Notes under the pieces: generated by a model
Seen by the model: only the letters and a program-made list of their open reading frames with translations
Told to the model about the DNA's origin: nothing
The model's database searches: none
Shown here: positions 1 to 7,489 of the stretch, in pieces
How positions within the stretch are numbered: position 1 is the first letter of the stretch
How the letters are laid out: every line of letters starts with the position of its first letter
NCBI GenBank assembly: GCA_039025235.1
Contig: JBCCOS010000010.1
Coordinates: forward strand, 62,001 to 126,000
Reading direction: 5' to 3'
DNA length: 64,000 bases
Source of the DNA: MED-G105 sp039025235
GTDB lineage: Bacteria; Pseudomonadota; Alphaproteobacteria; Caulobacterales; Parvularculaceae
Translations under genes and position numbers: made by a program

Positions 1-1020
1 CGAAAAACACAGACCAAAAAAGGTGATAAGCCGACGGTGAATATTATTGGTCCGTCATATGGCATGTTTAATATGCCCTCGGATCTTGCTGAGATTATTC
101 GCCTTATTGAAGGGCTTGGCGCAGAAATAAATATGGTGTTCCCGCTTGGTACACATATCGCTGATACCCGCAAGCTGATTGACGCAGATGCCAGTATTTG
201 TCTTTACCGGGAATTTGGTCGCAAACTATGTGAGGCCTTAGATCAACCTTATTTCCAGGCACCGTTCGGACTGAATTCAACAACAAAATTCTTGCGCGCT
301 CTCGGTGCTGAACTGGGGCTCGACCCAGAACCCTTTATCGAGAAAGAGAAGCATACAACCCTAAAGCCCCTGTGGGATCTTTGGCGGTCCGTAACGCAAG
401 ACTTCTTTGGGACCGCTAATTTTGGTGTTGTAGCGAACGAAACTTATGCTAGGGGGCTGCGCGCCTATCTTGAGGATGATCTCGGTCTGCCTTGTGCTTT
501 TGCAATTTCACGCAAGGCCGGGGTCAAACCAGATAACGATGCTGTTCGCGAGGCGATTGGTGAACGACCACCCTTTGTGGTGTTCGGAAGCTTTAATGAA
601 CGCATGTATTTAAGTGAACGAAAAGCACCCTCTGTCTATATCCCAGCATCCTTTCCGGGGGCCGTGATAAGACGCCATACTGGAACACCAATGATGGGTT
701 ATGGTGGTGCGACCTATGTTCTACAAGAGTATTGTAACGGACTTTTTGATGCACTTTTCCATATTCTTCCGTCAGCAGAAAATTTAGACGCCGTCGCCCC
801 AACCCATGCGCGCGCCACGAGCGTGCTGCGCTGGACATCAGAAGCGATACGGATATTGGATGAGTGTGTCGCATCATATCCGGTGTTGACGCGAATCTCT
901 GCAGCCAAACGGTTACGCGATCATGTTGAACGATCAGCGCGGGCCGATGGTGTTGACGAAATTACTGCGGAATTAGTTATTGTGTGTTCTGAAAAAATAG
1001 TCGGGTCAGAAGCGGCCTAA
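1..1020 (+). CDS. bchZ: Chlorophyllide reductase subunit BchZ, C-terminal part
   Basis: Subunit Z of chlorophyllide a reductase, the nitrogenase-like enzyme (BchXYZ) that reduces ring B on the way to bacteriochlorophyll a. The frame is open from base 1, so the gene starts upstream of the window; the GTG at 37 is an internal valine, not a start. The visible 339 codons match the BchZ C-terminal half by eye: the segment with NIIGPSYGMFNMPSD, the block EKHTTLKPLWDLWRSVTQDF, and the conserved FGSFNERMYL. It is followed by pufQ after 84 bases, the order of the bchCXYZ-puf superoperon, so it is probably co-transcribed with the reaction-centre genes. The protein is cytoplasmic and binds an Fe-S cluster together with BchY. 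Confidence 0.95.
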   Translation, partial: RKTQTKKGDKPTVNIIGPSYGMFNMPSDLAEIIRLIEGLGAEINMVFPLGTHIADTRKLIDADASICLYREFGRKLCEALDQPYFQAPFGLNSTTKFLRALGAELGLDPEPFIEKEKHTTLKPLWDLWRSVTQDFFGTANFGVVANETYARGLRAYLEDDLGLPCAFAISRKAGVKPDNDAVREAIGERPPFVVFGSFNERMYLSERKAPSVYIPASFPGAVIRRHTGTPMMGYGGATYVLQEYCNGLFDALFHILPSAENLDAVAPTHARATSVLRWTSEAIRILDECVASYPVLTRISAAKRLRDHVERSARADGVDEITAELVIVCSEKIVGSEAA

Positions 1021-1104
1021 GCGTATTTGAGTATTTCGAGTTCTAATTTTATTAAGCGTTTAAAAAACTACGTATACAGTAGAAGGCGCTGGAGGAAGCA
1101 TAAT

Positions 1105-1335
1105 ATGGTGCATACACAATTCATTACTAAAGCTCCCCAAAAGATGAGCGATAAGCCGGAATATCGGCTTTATTTTGCTCTCATTTTTCCATTCTCTCTA
1201 CTGGCAGTTCTTTTTGAACGGCTTATGCCACGGCCTCAGTTACCGATGAGCCGTCCAAAACAACGGCGTTCCGTATTCGCTGACGCGATCGAAAAGAGCC
1301 ATATGGTCGTGCCATTTGTTTTTATGGGGCGATAG
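1105..1335 (+). CDS. pufQ: PufQ, bacteriochlorophyll biosynthesis/assembly factor
   Basis: Small protein of 76 residues, close to the usual PufQ length (about 74). It has the family hallmark PEYRLYFALIF followed by a single hydrophobic stretch and ends in VVPFVFMGR. The frame is open further upstream, but ATG 1105 is chosen because GGAGGA at 1091-1096 sits at a good distance; the earlier TTG at 1027 lacks one. PufQ is known to be needed for normal bacteriochlorophyll and pigment-protein formation; its exact biochemistry is unsettled. It lies between bchZ and pufB, its standard place in Alphaproteobacteria. Confidence 0.82.
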   Translation: MVHTQFITKAPQKMSDKPEYRLYFALIFPFSLLAVLFERLMPRPQLPMSRPKQRRSVFADAIEKSHMVVPFVFMGR

Positions 1336-1429
1336 TATTCAGTTTCGGCGGGGCAAGTGAACCGCTGGATAGCCCATGCCGCTGGGTTAATTGCGGTACG
1401 TACATTGGTAAAAAAAAGGAGAAATGCCA

Positions 1430-1654
1430 ATGGCAAGTGACTCAAGTCCCTCGATGTCTGGAATGAACGCATCGGAGGCGCAAGCGTTCCATAATCTGTT
1501 TATCATGAACTTCCTGGTCTTTACGGGTATTGCGGTAATAGCGCATCTGCTCGTTTGGATCTGGAGGCCGTGGATTCCTGGCGAAGCAGGTTGGGCTCCA
1601 GTGGTCGAATCGTCCGCTGCAGCGCTAGCTCCGCTCACGGCGTTTTTTGGATAG
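1430..1654 (+). CDS. pufB: Light-harvesting 1 complex beta chain
   Basis: LH1 beta polypeptide, an inner-membrane antenna subunit that surrounds the reaction centre and binds bacteriochlorophyll. The translation has a polar N-terminus, one transmembrane helix, and the signature AHLLVWIWRPW in which the His ligates bacteriochlorophyll; a second conserved His sits in FHNLF before the helix. Two ATG codons compete (1424 and 1430). AGGAG at 1417-1421 is too close to the first and well spaced for the second, giving 74 residues beginning MASDS. The C-terminal tail after RPW is Ala-rich and longer than in the classic Rhodobacter protein. pufA follows after 11 bases. Confidence 0.93.
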   Translation: MASDSSPSMSGMNASEAQAFHNLFIMNFLVFTGIAVIAHLLVWIWRPWIPGEAGWAPVVESSAAALAPLTAFFG

Positions 1655-1665
1655 GAAGGTAGTTT

Positions 1666-1854
1666 ATGTACAGACTATGGATGATGTTTGATCCTCAACG
1701 CGCGATGATCGGACTCTTCGCTTTTCTTTTTGCTTTGGCTGTGTTGATTCACTTTGTGCTCTTGAGCTCGCCAAGGTACAATTGGTTTGAAACAGCACCA
1801 GCAGCGAGTGCTGCTGCTGTAGAACTAATTGATACCGACTTTCGCGCGGTATAA
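1666..1854 (+). CDS. pufA: Light-harvesting 1 complex alpha chain
   Basis: LH1 alpha polypeptide of 62 residues. It starts MYRLWMMFDPQRAM, as is typical of the family, and has one transmembrane helix with the bacteriochlorophyll-binding His in AVLIHFVLLSS, followed by the conserved YNW. AGGAAGG lies at 1653-1659 just before the ATG. It pairs with PufB to form the LH1 ring. A strong hairpin follows immediately after the stop codon. Confidence 0.93.
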   Translation: MYRLWMMFDPQRAMIGLFAFLFALAVLIHFVLLSSPRYNWFETAPAASAAAVELIDTDFRAV

Positions 1855-1862
1855 ACACGAAC

Positions 1863-1896
1863 AAGATGCGGACGTATTTTTATTCGTCCGCATCTT
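1863..1896 (+). promoter_or_regulatory. Intercistronic pufA-pufL RNA hairpin
   Basis: Perfect 12-bp stem (1863-1874 pairing with 1885-1896) with a 10-base A/T-rich loop, 8 bases after the pufA stop. In other purple bacteria hairpins at this place stop 3' decay and make pufBA mRNA more abundant than pufLM. A downstream T run at 1907-1914 suggests it could also terminate part of the transcripts. The role here is inferred from position and structure. Confidence 0.75.
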
Positions 1897-2083
1897 ATTA
1901 GACGAATTTTTTTTAAGCGTTCGCGTATGAATTTGGGATCGAGAGCAATTGGGATCGGGCGCAAGGGGTGTCGGTTCATAGATTGGCCCGAAGCAAGAAA
2001 GCCAAATTACGCAAAGACGATAGCGTGTTCTACAAATGTGGTCCCGAAAAAATAATATTACTTGAAATGAAAGACGATCAGGC

Positions 2084-2923
2084 ATGGCGTTATTAGGGTT
2101 TGAACGAAAATACCGGATTGCCGGCGGTACGCTCGTGGGCGGCGACTTATTCGATTTTTGGATTGGTCCATTTTATGTCGGCTTTTTCGGCGTAACGGCT
2201 GCCTTTTTCGCTGTCCTTGGCACAGCACTTATTCTTCTCGGCGCGTCGATGGGCGAGACTTGGAATCCATGGTTGATTAGTATCGACCCGCCCGATCTGA
2301 GCTACGGGCTTGCGCTCGCTCCCTTGAATGAGGGCGGGCTTTGGCAGGTTACTACCATGTGCGCTATTGGCGCGTTTGTCTCTTGGATACTGCGCGAGGT
2401 AGAAATCTGTCGGAAATTAGGGATTGGCTACCATGTTCCATTTGCATTCGGTGTTGCCGTTTTTGCATATGTAACACTTGTTGTTTTTCGACCTGTGTTT
2501 ATGGGAGCCTGGGGACATGGATTCCCCTACGGAATAATGTCCCATCTCGACTGGGTCTATGCGACTGGTTATACGTATGGAAATTTTCACTATAATCCAG
2601 CGCATATGGTCGCAATCACGTTCTTTTTTACAACGACATTGGCGCTCGCACTACATGGCGCATTGGTCCTTTCGGCCACCAATCCAGGTGGCGGTCGGGT
2701 TGTAAAGACGCCAGAGCATGAAAATGCTTTTTTCCGTGATTTCATTGGTTATTCCATCGGAACACTGGGGATTCATAGGCTCGGTTTATTCCTAGCCTTA
2801 AATGCGGGTCTCTGGAGTGCAATCTGTATATTCATCAGTGGGCCAATTTATGAAGGGTCCTGGGTAGAATGGTGGGACTTTTGGAAAAACGTTTCTATTT
2901 GGAGAGATGAGGGAATAGGGTAA
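2084..2923 (+). CDS. pufL: Photosynthetic reaction centre L subunit
   Basis: L subunit of the type II photosynthetic reaction centre, 279 residues with five transmembrane helices, in the inner membrane. Counting the initial Met, His154 and His174 are the bacteriochlorophyll ligands. His191 and His231 are iron ligands, and Glu213 and Ser224 sit in the QB proton path; each is offset by one from Rhodobacter numbering. The N-terminus MALLGFERKYR is typical. The Shine-Dalgarno is weak. The stop codon overlaps the start of pufM (TAATG at 2921-2925), so the two are translationally coupled. The 229-base gap after pufA holds the mRNA hairpin. Confidence 0.98.
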   Translation: MALLGFERKYRIAGGTLVGGDLFDFWIGPFYVGFFGVTAAFFAVLGTALILLGASMGETWNPWLISIDPPDLSYGLALAPLNEGGLWQVTTMCAIGAFVSWILREVEICRKLGIGYHVPFAFGVAVFAYVTLVVFRPVFMGAWGHGFPYGIMSHLDWVYATGYTYGNFHYNPAHMVAITFFFTTTLALALHGALVLSATNPGGGRVVKTPEHENAFFRDFIGYSIGTLGIHRLGLFLALNAGLWSAICIFISGPIYEGSWVEWWDFWKNVSIWRDEGIG

Positions 2924-3846
2924 TGGTTGACTATCAGAACATTTTAACCCAGGTCCAAGTGCGCGGCCATGTCGACCTGGGTGTCGAGCTTCCGGCAGGC
3001 GATCAGCGTGACCATATCACCGGGTTCAATTATTGGGCTGGTAAGATAGGTGACGCCCAATTAGGCCCTATATATCTTGGTTGGTCCGGCGTAATTTCCT
3101 TACTGTTTGGGCTTACGGCTGTCTCGATTATTGGCTTTCAAATGTTGGCAAGCGTCGATTGGAATCCGATCAAGTTCATAGCGCTAATGCCTTGGTTAAC
3201 GGTAAATCCGCCGGGTCCAGAATATGGGCTGAATCCCTTTGCTCCTCTGAACGAGGGAGGCTGGTGGATTATTTCTGGCTTGTTTCTAACAGTATCTATT
3301 CTCCTCTGGTGGGTTCGCTCCTATCGCCGTGCGATTCAGCTAGAAATGGGAACCCATGTCTGTTGGGCGTTTGCTGCTGCGATTTGGCTGTACCTTGTTT
3401 GTGGCTTTTTTCGACCCATCGCCATGGGTTCATGGAGTGAGGCTGTACCGTTTGGTATTTTCTCCCATCTAGAGTGGACCAACAATATTTCGTTGATCTA
3501 CGGAAATTTATTCTACAATCCGTTTCATATGCTATCGATCGTGTTCCTTTATGGTTCAGCTTTATTATTTGCTATGCATGCAGCGACGATCTTGGCAACG
3601 ACGCGCTATGGTGCCGAACGTGAAATAGAGCAAATCTATGACCGGGGCAGTGGCGCTGAACGTGGTGCTTTATTCTGGCGTTGGACCATGGGCTTCAATG
3701 CATCGATTGAGTCAATTCATCGTTGGGCTTGGTGGTTTGCGATCCTGTGTCCGATATCGGGTGGGATTGGAATTATGCTAACTGGCCCGGTTGTTGATAA
3801 TTGGTATGATTGGGGAGCGCGGAACGGCTTTGCGTTTCCTTATTGA
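2923..3846 (+). CDS. pufM: Photosynthetic reaction centre M subunit
   Basis: M subunit of the type II reaction centre, 307 residues, the same length as the Rhodobacter sphaeroides protein. His182 and His202 (bacteriochlorophyll), His219 and His266 (iron) and Glu234 (iron) all fall at the canonical positions. It begins inside the pufL stop codon. No tetraheme cytochrome gene (pufC) and no pufX follow, and the C-terminus has no long extension. Re-reduction of the special pair is therefore probably by a soluble or separately encoded cytochrome c, unless pufC is elsewhere. A terminator comes 29 bases after the stop. Confidence 0.98.
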   Translation: MVDYQNILTQVQVRGHVDLGVELPAGDQRDHITGFNYWAGKIGDAQLGPIYLGWSGVISLLFGLTAVSIIGFQMLASVDWNPIKFIALMPWLTVNPPGPEYGLNPFAPLNEGGWWIISGLFLTVSILLWWVRSYRRAIQLEMGTHVCWAFAAAIWLYLVCGFFRPIAMGSWSEAVPFGIFSHLEWTNNISLIYGNLFYNPFHMLSIVFLYGSALLFAMHAATILATTRYGAEREIEQIYDRGSGAERGALFWRWTMGFNASIESIHRWAWWFAILCPISGGIGIMLTGPVVDNWYDWGARNGFAFPY

Positions 3847-3875
3847 GGATATTACTCCTATATGAGCTTAAACAC

Positions 3876-3911
3876 ATCGCTGCGTCGTAATCTTCGACGC
3901 AGCGATTTTTG
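3876..3911 (+). terminator. Rho-independent terminator of the puf operon
   Basis: Perfect 12-bp GC-rich stem (3876-3887 with 3895-3906), a 7-base loop and a short T run up to 3910. It lies 29 bases after the pufM stop and closes the photosynthesis transcript. Confidence 0.85.
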
Positions 3912-3948
3912 TTCAAGGTGCAAATTTTAAAAGCTGTTCGTCTAAATT

Positions 3949-4054
3949 AGAGCATTTCCAAGCCAAGTGTGTGTGGTTGGCGTTAAGGAAAGGCGTAAAA
4001 TCAACAATTTAAAGTGTCGTTCTGATTCCAATTGAAACGGAGGCGCTTTAGAGC
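3949..4054 (+). repeat. R1 hairpin repeat, copy a
   Basis: First of four R1 copies in the window. It contains an imperfect stem around the GCATTTCC/GGAAA segments with inner GCCAA/TTGGC, and a second imperfect hairpin centred on GATTCCAATTG. It ends with GCTTTAGAGC. It lies 102 bases 3' of pufM. The rest of the 585-base gap 3847-4431 holds the terminator before it and an R3-like fragment after it; I see no gene. Confidence 0.8.
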
Positions 4055-4068
4055 TGAGGCGATGCTTC

Positions 4069-4131
4069 TAAGTTCTTGTATTCAACCGTTTGCGCCAATG
4101 ACCAAACGGACGGCCTACCGCTCACACTCGG
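4069..4131 (+). repeat. R3-like repeat fragment
   Basis: Shares TTCTAAGTTCTTGT and GTTTGCGCCAATGACCAAAC with the R3 copies at 24.3, 52.2 and 60.8 kb, but the leading palindrome is missing. It is directly downstream of R1 copy a, so two elements are stacked here. Confidence 0.45.
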
Positions 4132-4431
4132 CTTGAAAATATTTTAAGTGACGAAAGCGACAACGGTTACAAGCGTCTCAGCCAACAAGCCTAAGTTATT
4201 TTATAGGAAACGATGTCATCGATGGTAACATAATCCTTTGCGTTTTATTCACAAGCTGATCAATGCGGACGATGACGTGACCCTATCGTTTCATTCACGC
4301 GTAGATTAACTTTTGCTGTCATCGCTTCAACCTAAATTTGAATGACGTTTTGGGGCGGTTTTCTGCGGGCATTTCTTGAAAGTATTCGATATGAATTTCA
4401 CATTGAGGTCGTTTATCAGGAAACACGACAA

Positions 4432-5994
4432 ATGACGAAAACTGAAGGTCACTCGATTGGATCAAAGTTCTTGAATCATGTTCTTGTTGATCCGGAAAGG
4501 CCTTTTCTTCATACGTCGAATGGCATTGCGTATTCTCGATCCGATATTCATGCTGCCGCACTGGACTTTCTCGCTGTCCTCCGCGACGCTGGTGCAAGGC
4601 CAAATGATCGTGTGAGCGTCATTGTCCGAAAGTCACCATCAGCCTTTGTTCTTTTTCTTGCTTGCCAATATGGGGGATTAACATACCATCCGGTCAATCC
4701 GGATTATTCAGATCCAGAACTATTGTATCTATTGAAAGATGCAGAACCGATGATCGTTGTATGTGATCGATCACATGTCGACATCGTCAAAAGTGCTGGC
4801 TTAGACCTTTCTGGTATTTTGACACTCAATGCAGATGGAGAGGGAGATTTTCCACTATTAGATATTTCGACAGGTAAAGACCACGATCAGCAACCGCTCT
4901 ATCGAGATATCTATCGCGTAGATGAGCAAGACATTTCGGTGCTTCTTTATACGTCGGGAACGACAGGTCGACCAAAGGGGGCCATGCTAACCTATGGCAA
5001 CCTTAGCGCTGGTGTTGCTTCCCTTACGAAGGCTTGGGAGATATCAGAAGATGACCGGCTTTTGCATTTTCTTCCATTTTTTCATGTACACGGATTAATC
5101 GTGGCTGCGGCGACCCTTGCTACAAGCGGCGCTGAAATATATTTTGAGCCGAAATTTGATATCGACCGAGTATTTTCCCTATTGCCGCGAGTGTCTTTGG
5201 TAATGGGTGTTCCAACGCATTATGGACGATTGCATAGGGATGATCGCCTGAATAGCGTTATAACGAACAGTGTGCGGCTGTTTATCAGTGGTTCGGCACC
5301 ACTTGATGCTGAGACATCAGATGCTTTTGAGCAGAGAACGGGAAAACGCATACTCGAGCGTTATGGTATGAGCGAAGCACTTATGCTCTCGTCAAACCCC
5401 TTAAATGGACGCAGAAAAGCGGGAACGGTGGGCTTTCCGCTCCCTGGTGTAAATGTTCGTATTCGCCATTCTGATCAAAAAGCCACAGAATGGGTAGAAA
5501 ATAAAACGCGCAACTCGGACAAGGGAATCGTTGAGGTTCGAGGCGAAAATATTTTTTGCGGGTATAGAAACCAACAGGAAAAAACACGGGAGGCGTTTAC
5601 AAAAGATAACTGGTTCATCACCGGTGATATTGGACTGTTTGATGATGATGGGTATTTATGTTTGGTTGGTCGCCAGAGTGATATGATTATCACCGGAGGG
5701 TTGAACGTCTATCCTCGCGAGGTCGAAAATGTTCTTATAAGTCAGAAAGGCGTTACCGAAGTTGCGGTCTTTGGTGTTCCACACCCGGACTTTGGAGAAG
5801 GTGTTGTCGCTGCGATTGTTGTTGAAACAGACGAAACGAGCGAACGAGACCTTATCCGCAATTGCGAAGCAGAACTATCAAAATATAAAATTCCTAAGGT
5901 TATTGAATTCGTTGATCAACTTCCCAAAAATGCAATGGGAAAGATTGATCGAAAGCAGCTTAAAAGTAAATATGCGGAATTGTTTGCCCAATAA
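4432..5994 (+). CDS. MatB-like malonyl/acyl-CoA synthetase (AMP-forming)
   Basis: Adenylate-forming enzyme of 520 residues that would activate a carboxylic acid as acyl-AMP and pass it to CoA. Visible motifs: P-loop-like YTSGTTGRPKG near residue 172, LPFFHVHG, SGSAPL, ERYGMSEA near 311, AGTVGFPLPGV, TGDIG, GGLNVYPREVE and the catalytic lysine in NAMGKIDR near 500. The block from FFHVHG to FPLPGV resembles malonyl-CoA synthetase (MatB) more than long-chain or exosortase-associated ligases, so malonate or a small diacid is the likely substrate; this is inference. The frame also allows ATG 4342, but 4432 has an AGGAAA upstream and gives the usual family length. It is the first gene of the NRPS locus. 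Confidence 0.8.
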   Translation: MTKTEGHSIGSKFLNHVLVDPERPFLHTSNGIAYSRSDIHAAALDFLAVLRDAGARPNDRVSVIVRKSPSAFVLFLACQYGGLTYHPVNPDYSDPELLYLLKDAEPMIVVCDRSHVDIVKSAGLDLSGILTLNADGEGDFPLLDISTGKDHDQQPLYRDIYRVDEQDISVLLYTSGTTGRPKGAMLTYGNLSAGVASLTKAWEISEDDRLLHFLPFFHVHGLIVAAATLATSGAEIYFEPKFDIDRVFSLLPRVSLVMGVPTHYGRLHRDDRLNSVITNSVRLFISGSAPLDAETSDAFEQRTGKRILERYGMSEALMLSSNPLNGRRKAGTVGFPLPGVNVRIRHSDQKATEWVENKTRNSDKGIVEVRGENIFCGYRNQQEKTREAFTKDNWFITGDIGLFDDDGYLCLVGRQSDMIITGGLNVYPREVENVLISQKGVTEVAVFGVPHPDFGEGVVAAIVVETDETSERDLIRNCEAELSKYKIPKVIEFVDQLPKNAMGKIDRKQLKSKYAELFAQ

Positions 5995-6006
5995 AGAGCG
6001 CCTCAT

Positions 6007-6020
6007 TAAAGCATTTCCAA
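6007..6020 (+). repeat. R1 remnant
   Basis: The 14-base TAAAGCATTTCCAA, identical to one end of R1 elements, lies 12 bases after the ligase stop; the rest of the element is not recognisable. The remainder of 5995-6219 shows no gene. Confidence 0.35.
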
Positions 6021-6219
6021 ATTAATTGGATACTTAAGTGGCTACTGGCCGACGCCTTTGGGAATGGGTAAGTCAAAGATCTAAAGACGCCCCTTGCTAC
6101 CATTTGAAAAAGAATGGCAATAATTTTCTGTTTGCTAGGGTTTTTAGTATCAAACCGATCGTATAGGGAGCGCGGTTTTGTCGCTTAGCCGAATCCCATA
6201 AACATATACGAGTGCTGAT

Positions 6220-6981
6220 ATGTTCAATCAGAATTCCCATTGGAAGCCACATACCCTAGGAAATTCTTTAATCCGTCTCAAGAATGCCGAGATCGATCTT
6301 TGGAAAATTGATTTGGATGTTCCATCAAAAAGTGGCTTATCAAAAATATCCGACGGAGATCTCGTGCGTGCGAAGTCATTACGACTTGAACAGGATCGTC
6401 GTCGGTTTTTAAACGGTCGACAAATTTTTCATCAGATTCTTGATTTATATGCAGAACATTCTCTAGGTTTTCATCTTTATTATGATGAATTTAATAGGCC
6501 GTTGGTGAGTAATAATGAGCTCTCGGTTAGTTTTTCTCGCTCAGGTGGCATGGCAATAGCGGCTATTGCTCGTGGTGGATCCTTAGGCGTGGACGTGGAA
6601 CGGCTAAAGCCACTCCCTGATCTCAACGTTGCGGCAAATAGCGTCATGGCTTCTGAGGAGTATCGATCTCTTAACCGAAGTAGCGGGATTAATAAGCTTG
6701 CAAAATTTTATATTGCATGGACCGCAAAAGAAGCCTTTCTGAAGGCAACGGGCCAAGGTCTAATCGATGATCTGACGAGCATTAGTATCGACCTTTCATC
6801 CGTTCATGATTATGAGAACTTGCAGAATAGTTATGAACTTCGATTAACTACTTTACCGACGGAACATTCAACTGATGACTGGCAACTCCAACACCTTCTG
6901 TGGAGGGAGGAAATGTGTGTTGCTGTTGCTTACGATCAGCAGTTTACAAATGTTCGTCTATTTGAACCCCTAGCCGATTAG
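6220..6981 (+). CDS. 4'-phosphopantetheinyl transferase, Sfp type
   Basis: Transfers the phosphopantetheine arm from CoA to the serine of carrier domains, turning apo-PCP or apo-ACP into the holo form. The 253-residue protein has the two hallmark motifs of the Sfp/Gsp superfamily: GVDVE at 123-127 (magnesium binding) and WTAKEAFLKA at 167-176, followed by TGQG. An upstream RRRFLNGR motif (60-67) is also typical. Its place between the ligase and the NRPS makes the NRPS carrier domain the obvious client. It stands alone with gaps of about 225 bases before and 310 bases after it, up to the docking ORF. Confidence 0.92.
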   Translation: MFNQNSHWKPHTLGNSLIRLKNAEIDLWKIDLDVPSKSGLSKISDGDLVRAKSLRLEQDRRRFLNGRQIFHQILDLYAEHSLGFHLYYDEFNRPLVSNNELSVSFSRSGGMAIAAIARGGSLGVDVERLKPLPDLNVAANSVMASEEYRSLNRSSGINKLAKFYIAWTAKEAFLKATGQGLIDDLTSISIDLSSVHDYENLQNSYELRLTTLPTEHSTDDWQLQHLLWREEMCVAVAYDQQFTNVRLFEPLAD

Positions 6982-7057
6982 CGTCTTTTTTTGGGCACTG
7001 TTTCAATGTGGGATGCTGCGCATAGTTGAATTGATAGTGTTCGTGACATCCGTGCGC

Positions 7058-7180
7058 TAGAGCTTTTCGCGTTCCGATGGAAACGGAACGCGGCTTTAGG
7101 TCTTTGATTTATCACACTTCTTTCGCCGAGTTGATGGACGGGAACGATCAACCGATTACACTTATCGGCGAAGCGCTTTA
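7058..7180 (-). repeat. R2 hairpin repeat, copy a
   Basis: R2 element in reverse orientation, 77 bases 3' of the transferase gene. It has the GCGTTCCGAT-type hairpin at its left end and TTATCGGCGAAGCGCTTTA at its right. The central 20-base palindrome of copies b and c is absent. The 311-base gap 6982-7292 contains only this element. Confidence 0.8.
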
Positions 7181-7292
7181 GTGAGTTGAATCTTAAAGAT
7201 TCATCACGAGCGGAGTGCTTACCGAACAGCGACTTGGCAACGGCTGACGTTAATCAGTTTTAAGAAATAGAATTCTAAGGGTTTGGCAAAAC

Positions 7293-7463
7293 GTGAACCA
7301 TGATGTCGACTATATTTTGGAACAAGTGGAGAGTGTTGGCGGGGAACCCTTCCTCAGTCATGGAACGTTGCGCATGCGGATACCGGAAGGGCAACTGCCC
7401 CCAAAGCTTTCGGGGCTAATCCGCAAAATTACGGTGCTAATCCGCAAAATTACGGTGCTTTAA
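7293..7463 (+). CDS. TubC-type NRPS docking domain in its own frame
   Basis: Short ORF of 56 codons from GTG 7293, with AAGGG about 11 bases upstream. The translation (DYILEQVESVGG, then HGTLRMRIPEGQ, then LPPKLSGLIRKI) has the layout of the TubC N-terminal docking domain. In that family an LLxxLxxxG helix is followed by a short beta hairpin RLRVRxPKG and a helix LTPELxxxLRxxK. Such domains normally form the first 50 or so residues of an NRPS and bind the C-terminus of the upstream partner. Here the ORF ends in TAA 7461-7463, and the continuation ALIAEIERRIQ lies in the NRPS frame, so the domain appears split from the NRPS by a two-base shift. It is either a frameshift or a separately translated docking peptide. 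Confidence 0.6.
   Translation: MNHDVDYILEQVESVGGEPFLSHGTLRMRIPEGQLPPKLSGLIRKITVLIRKITVL
7415..7456 (+). repeat. Perfect 21-bp tandem duplication
   Basis: Two adjacent identical 21-base copies (7415-7435 and 7436-7456). They repeat seven codons of the docking domain's last helix (LIRKITV twice), so the duplication itself keeps the frame. Confidence 0.95.
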
Positions 7464-7489
7464 TTGCTGAGATTGAGAGGCGCATACAA

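Noticed and set aside
1027..1104. 26-residue upstream extension of PufQ
   Set aside because: A TTG start without Shine-Dalgarno; the ATG at 1105 has a strong GGAGGA and gives the family length.
7300..7419. 39-codon frame with three cysteines near its end (ERCACGYRKGNC), possible small peptide upstream of the NRPS
   Set aside because: It overlaps the docking-domain frame, which has a recognisable family pattern and a better start; the cysteine pattern is likely a shadow.
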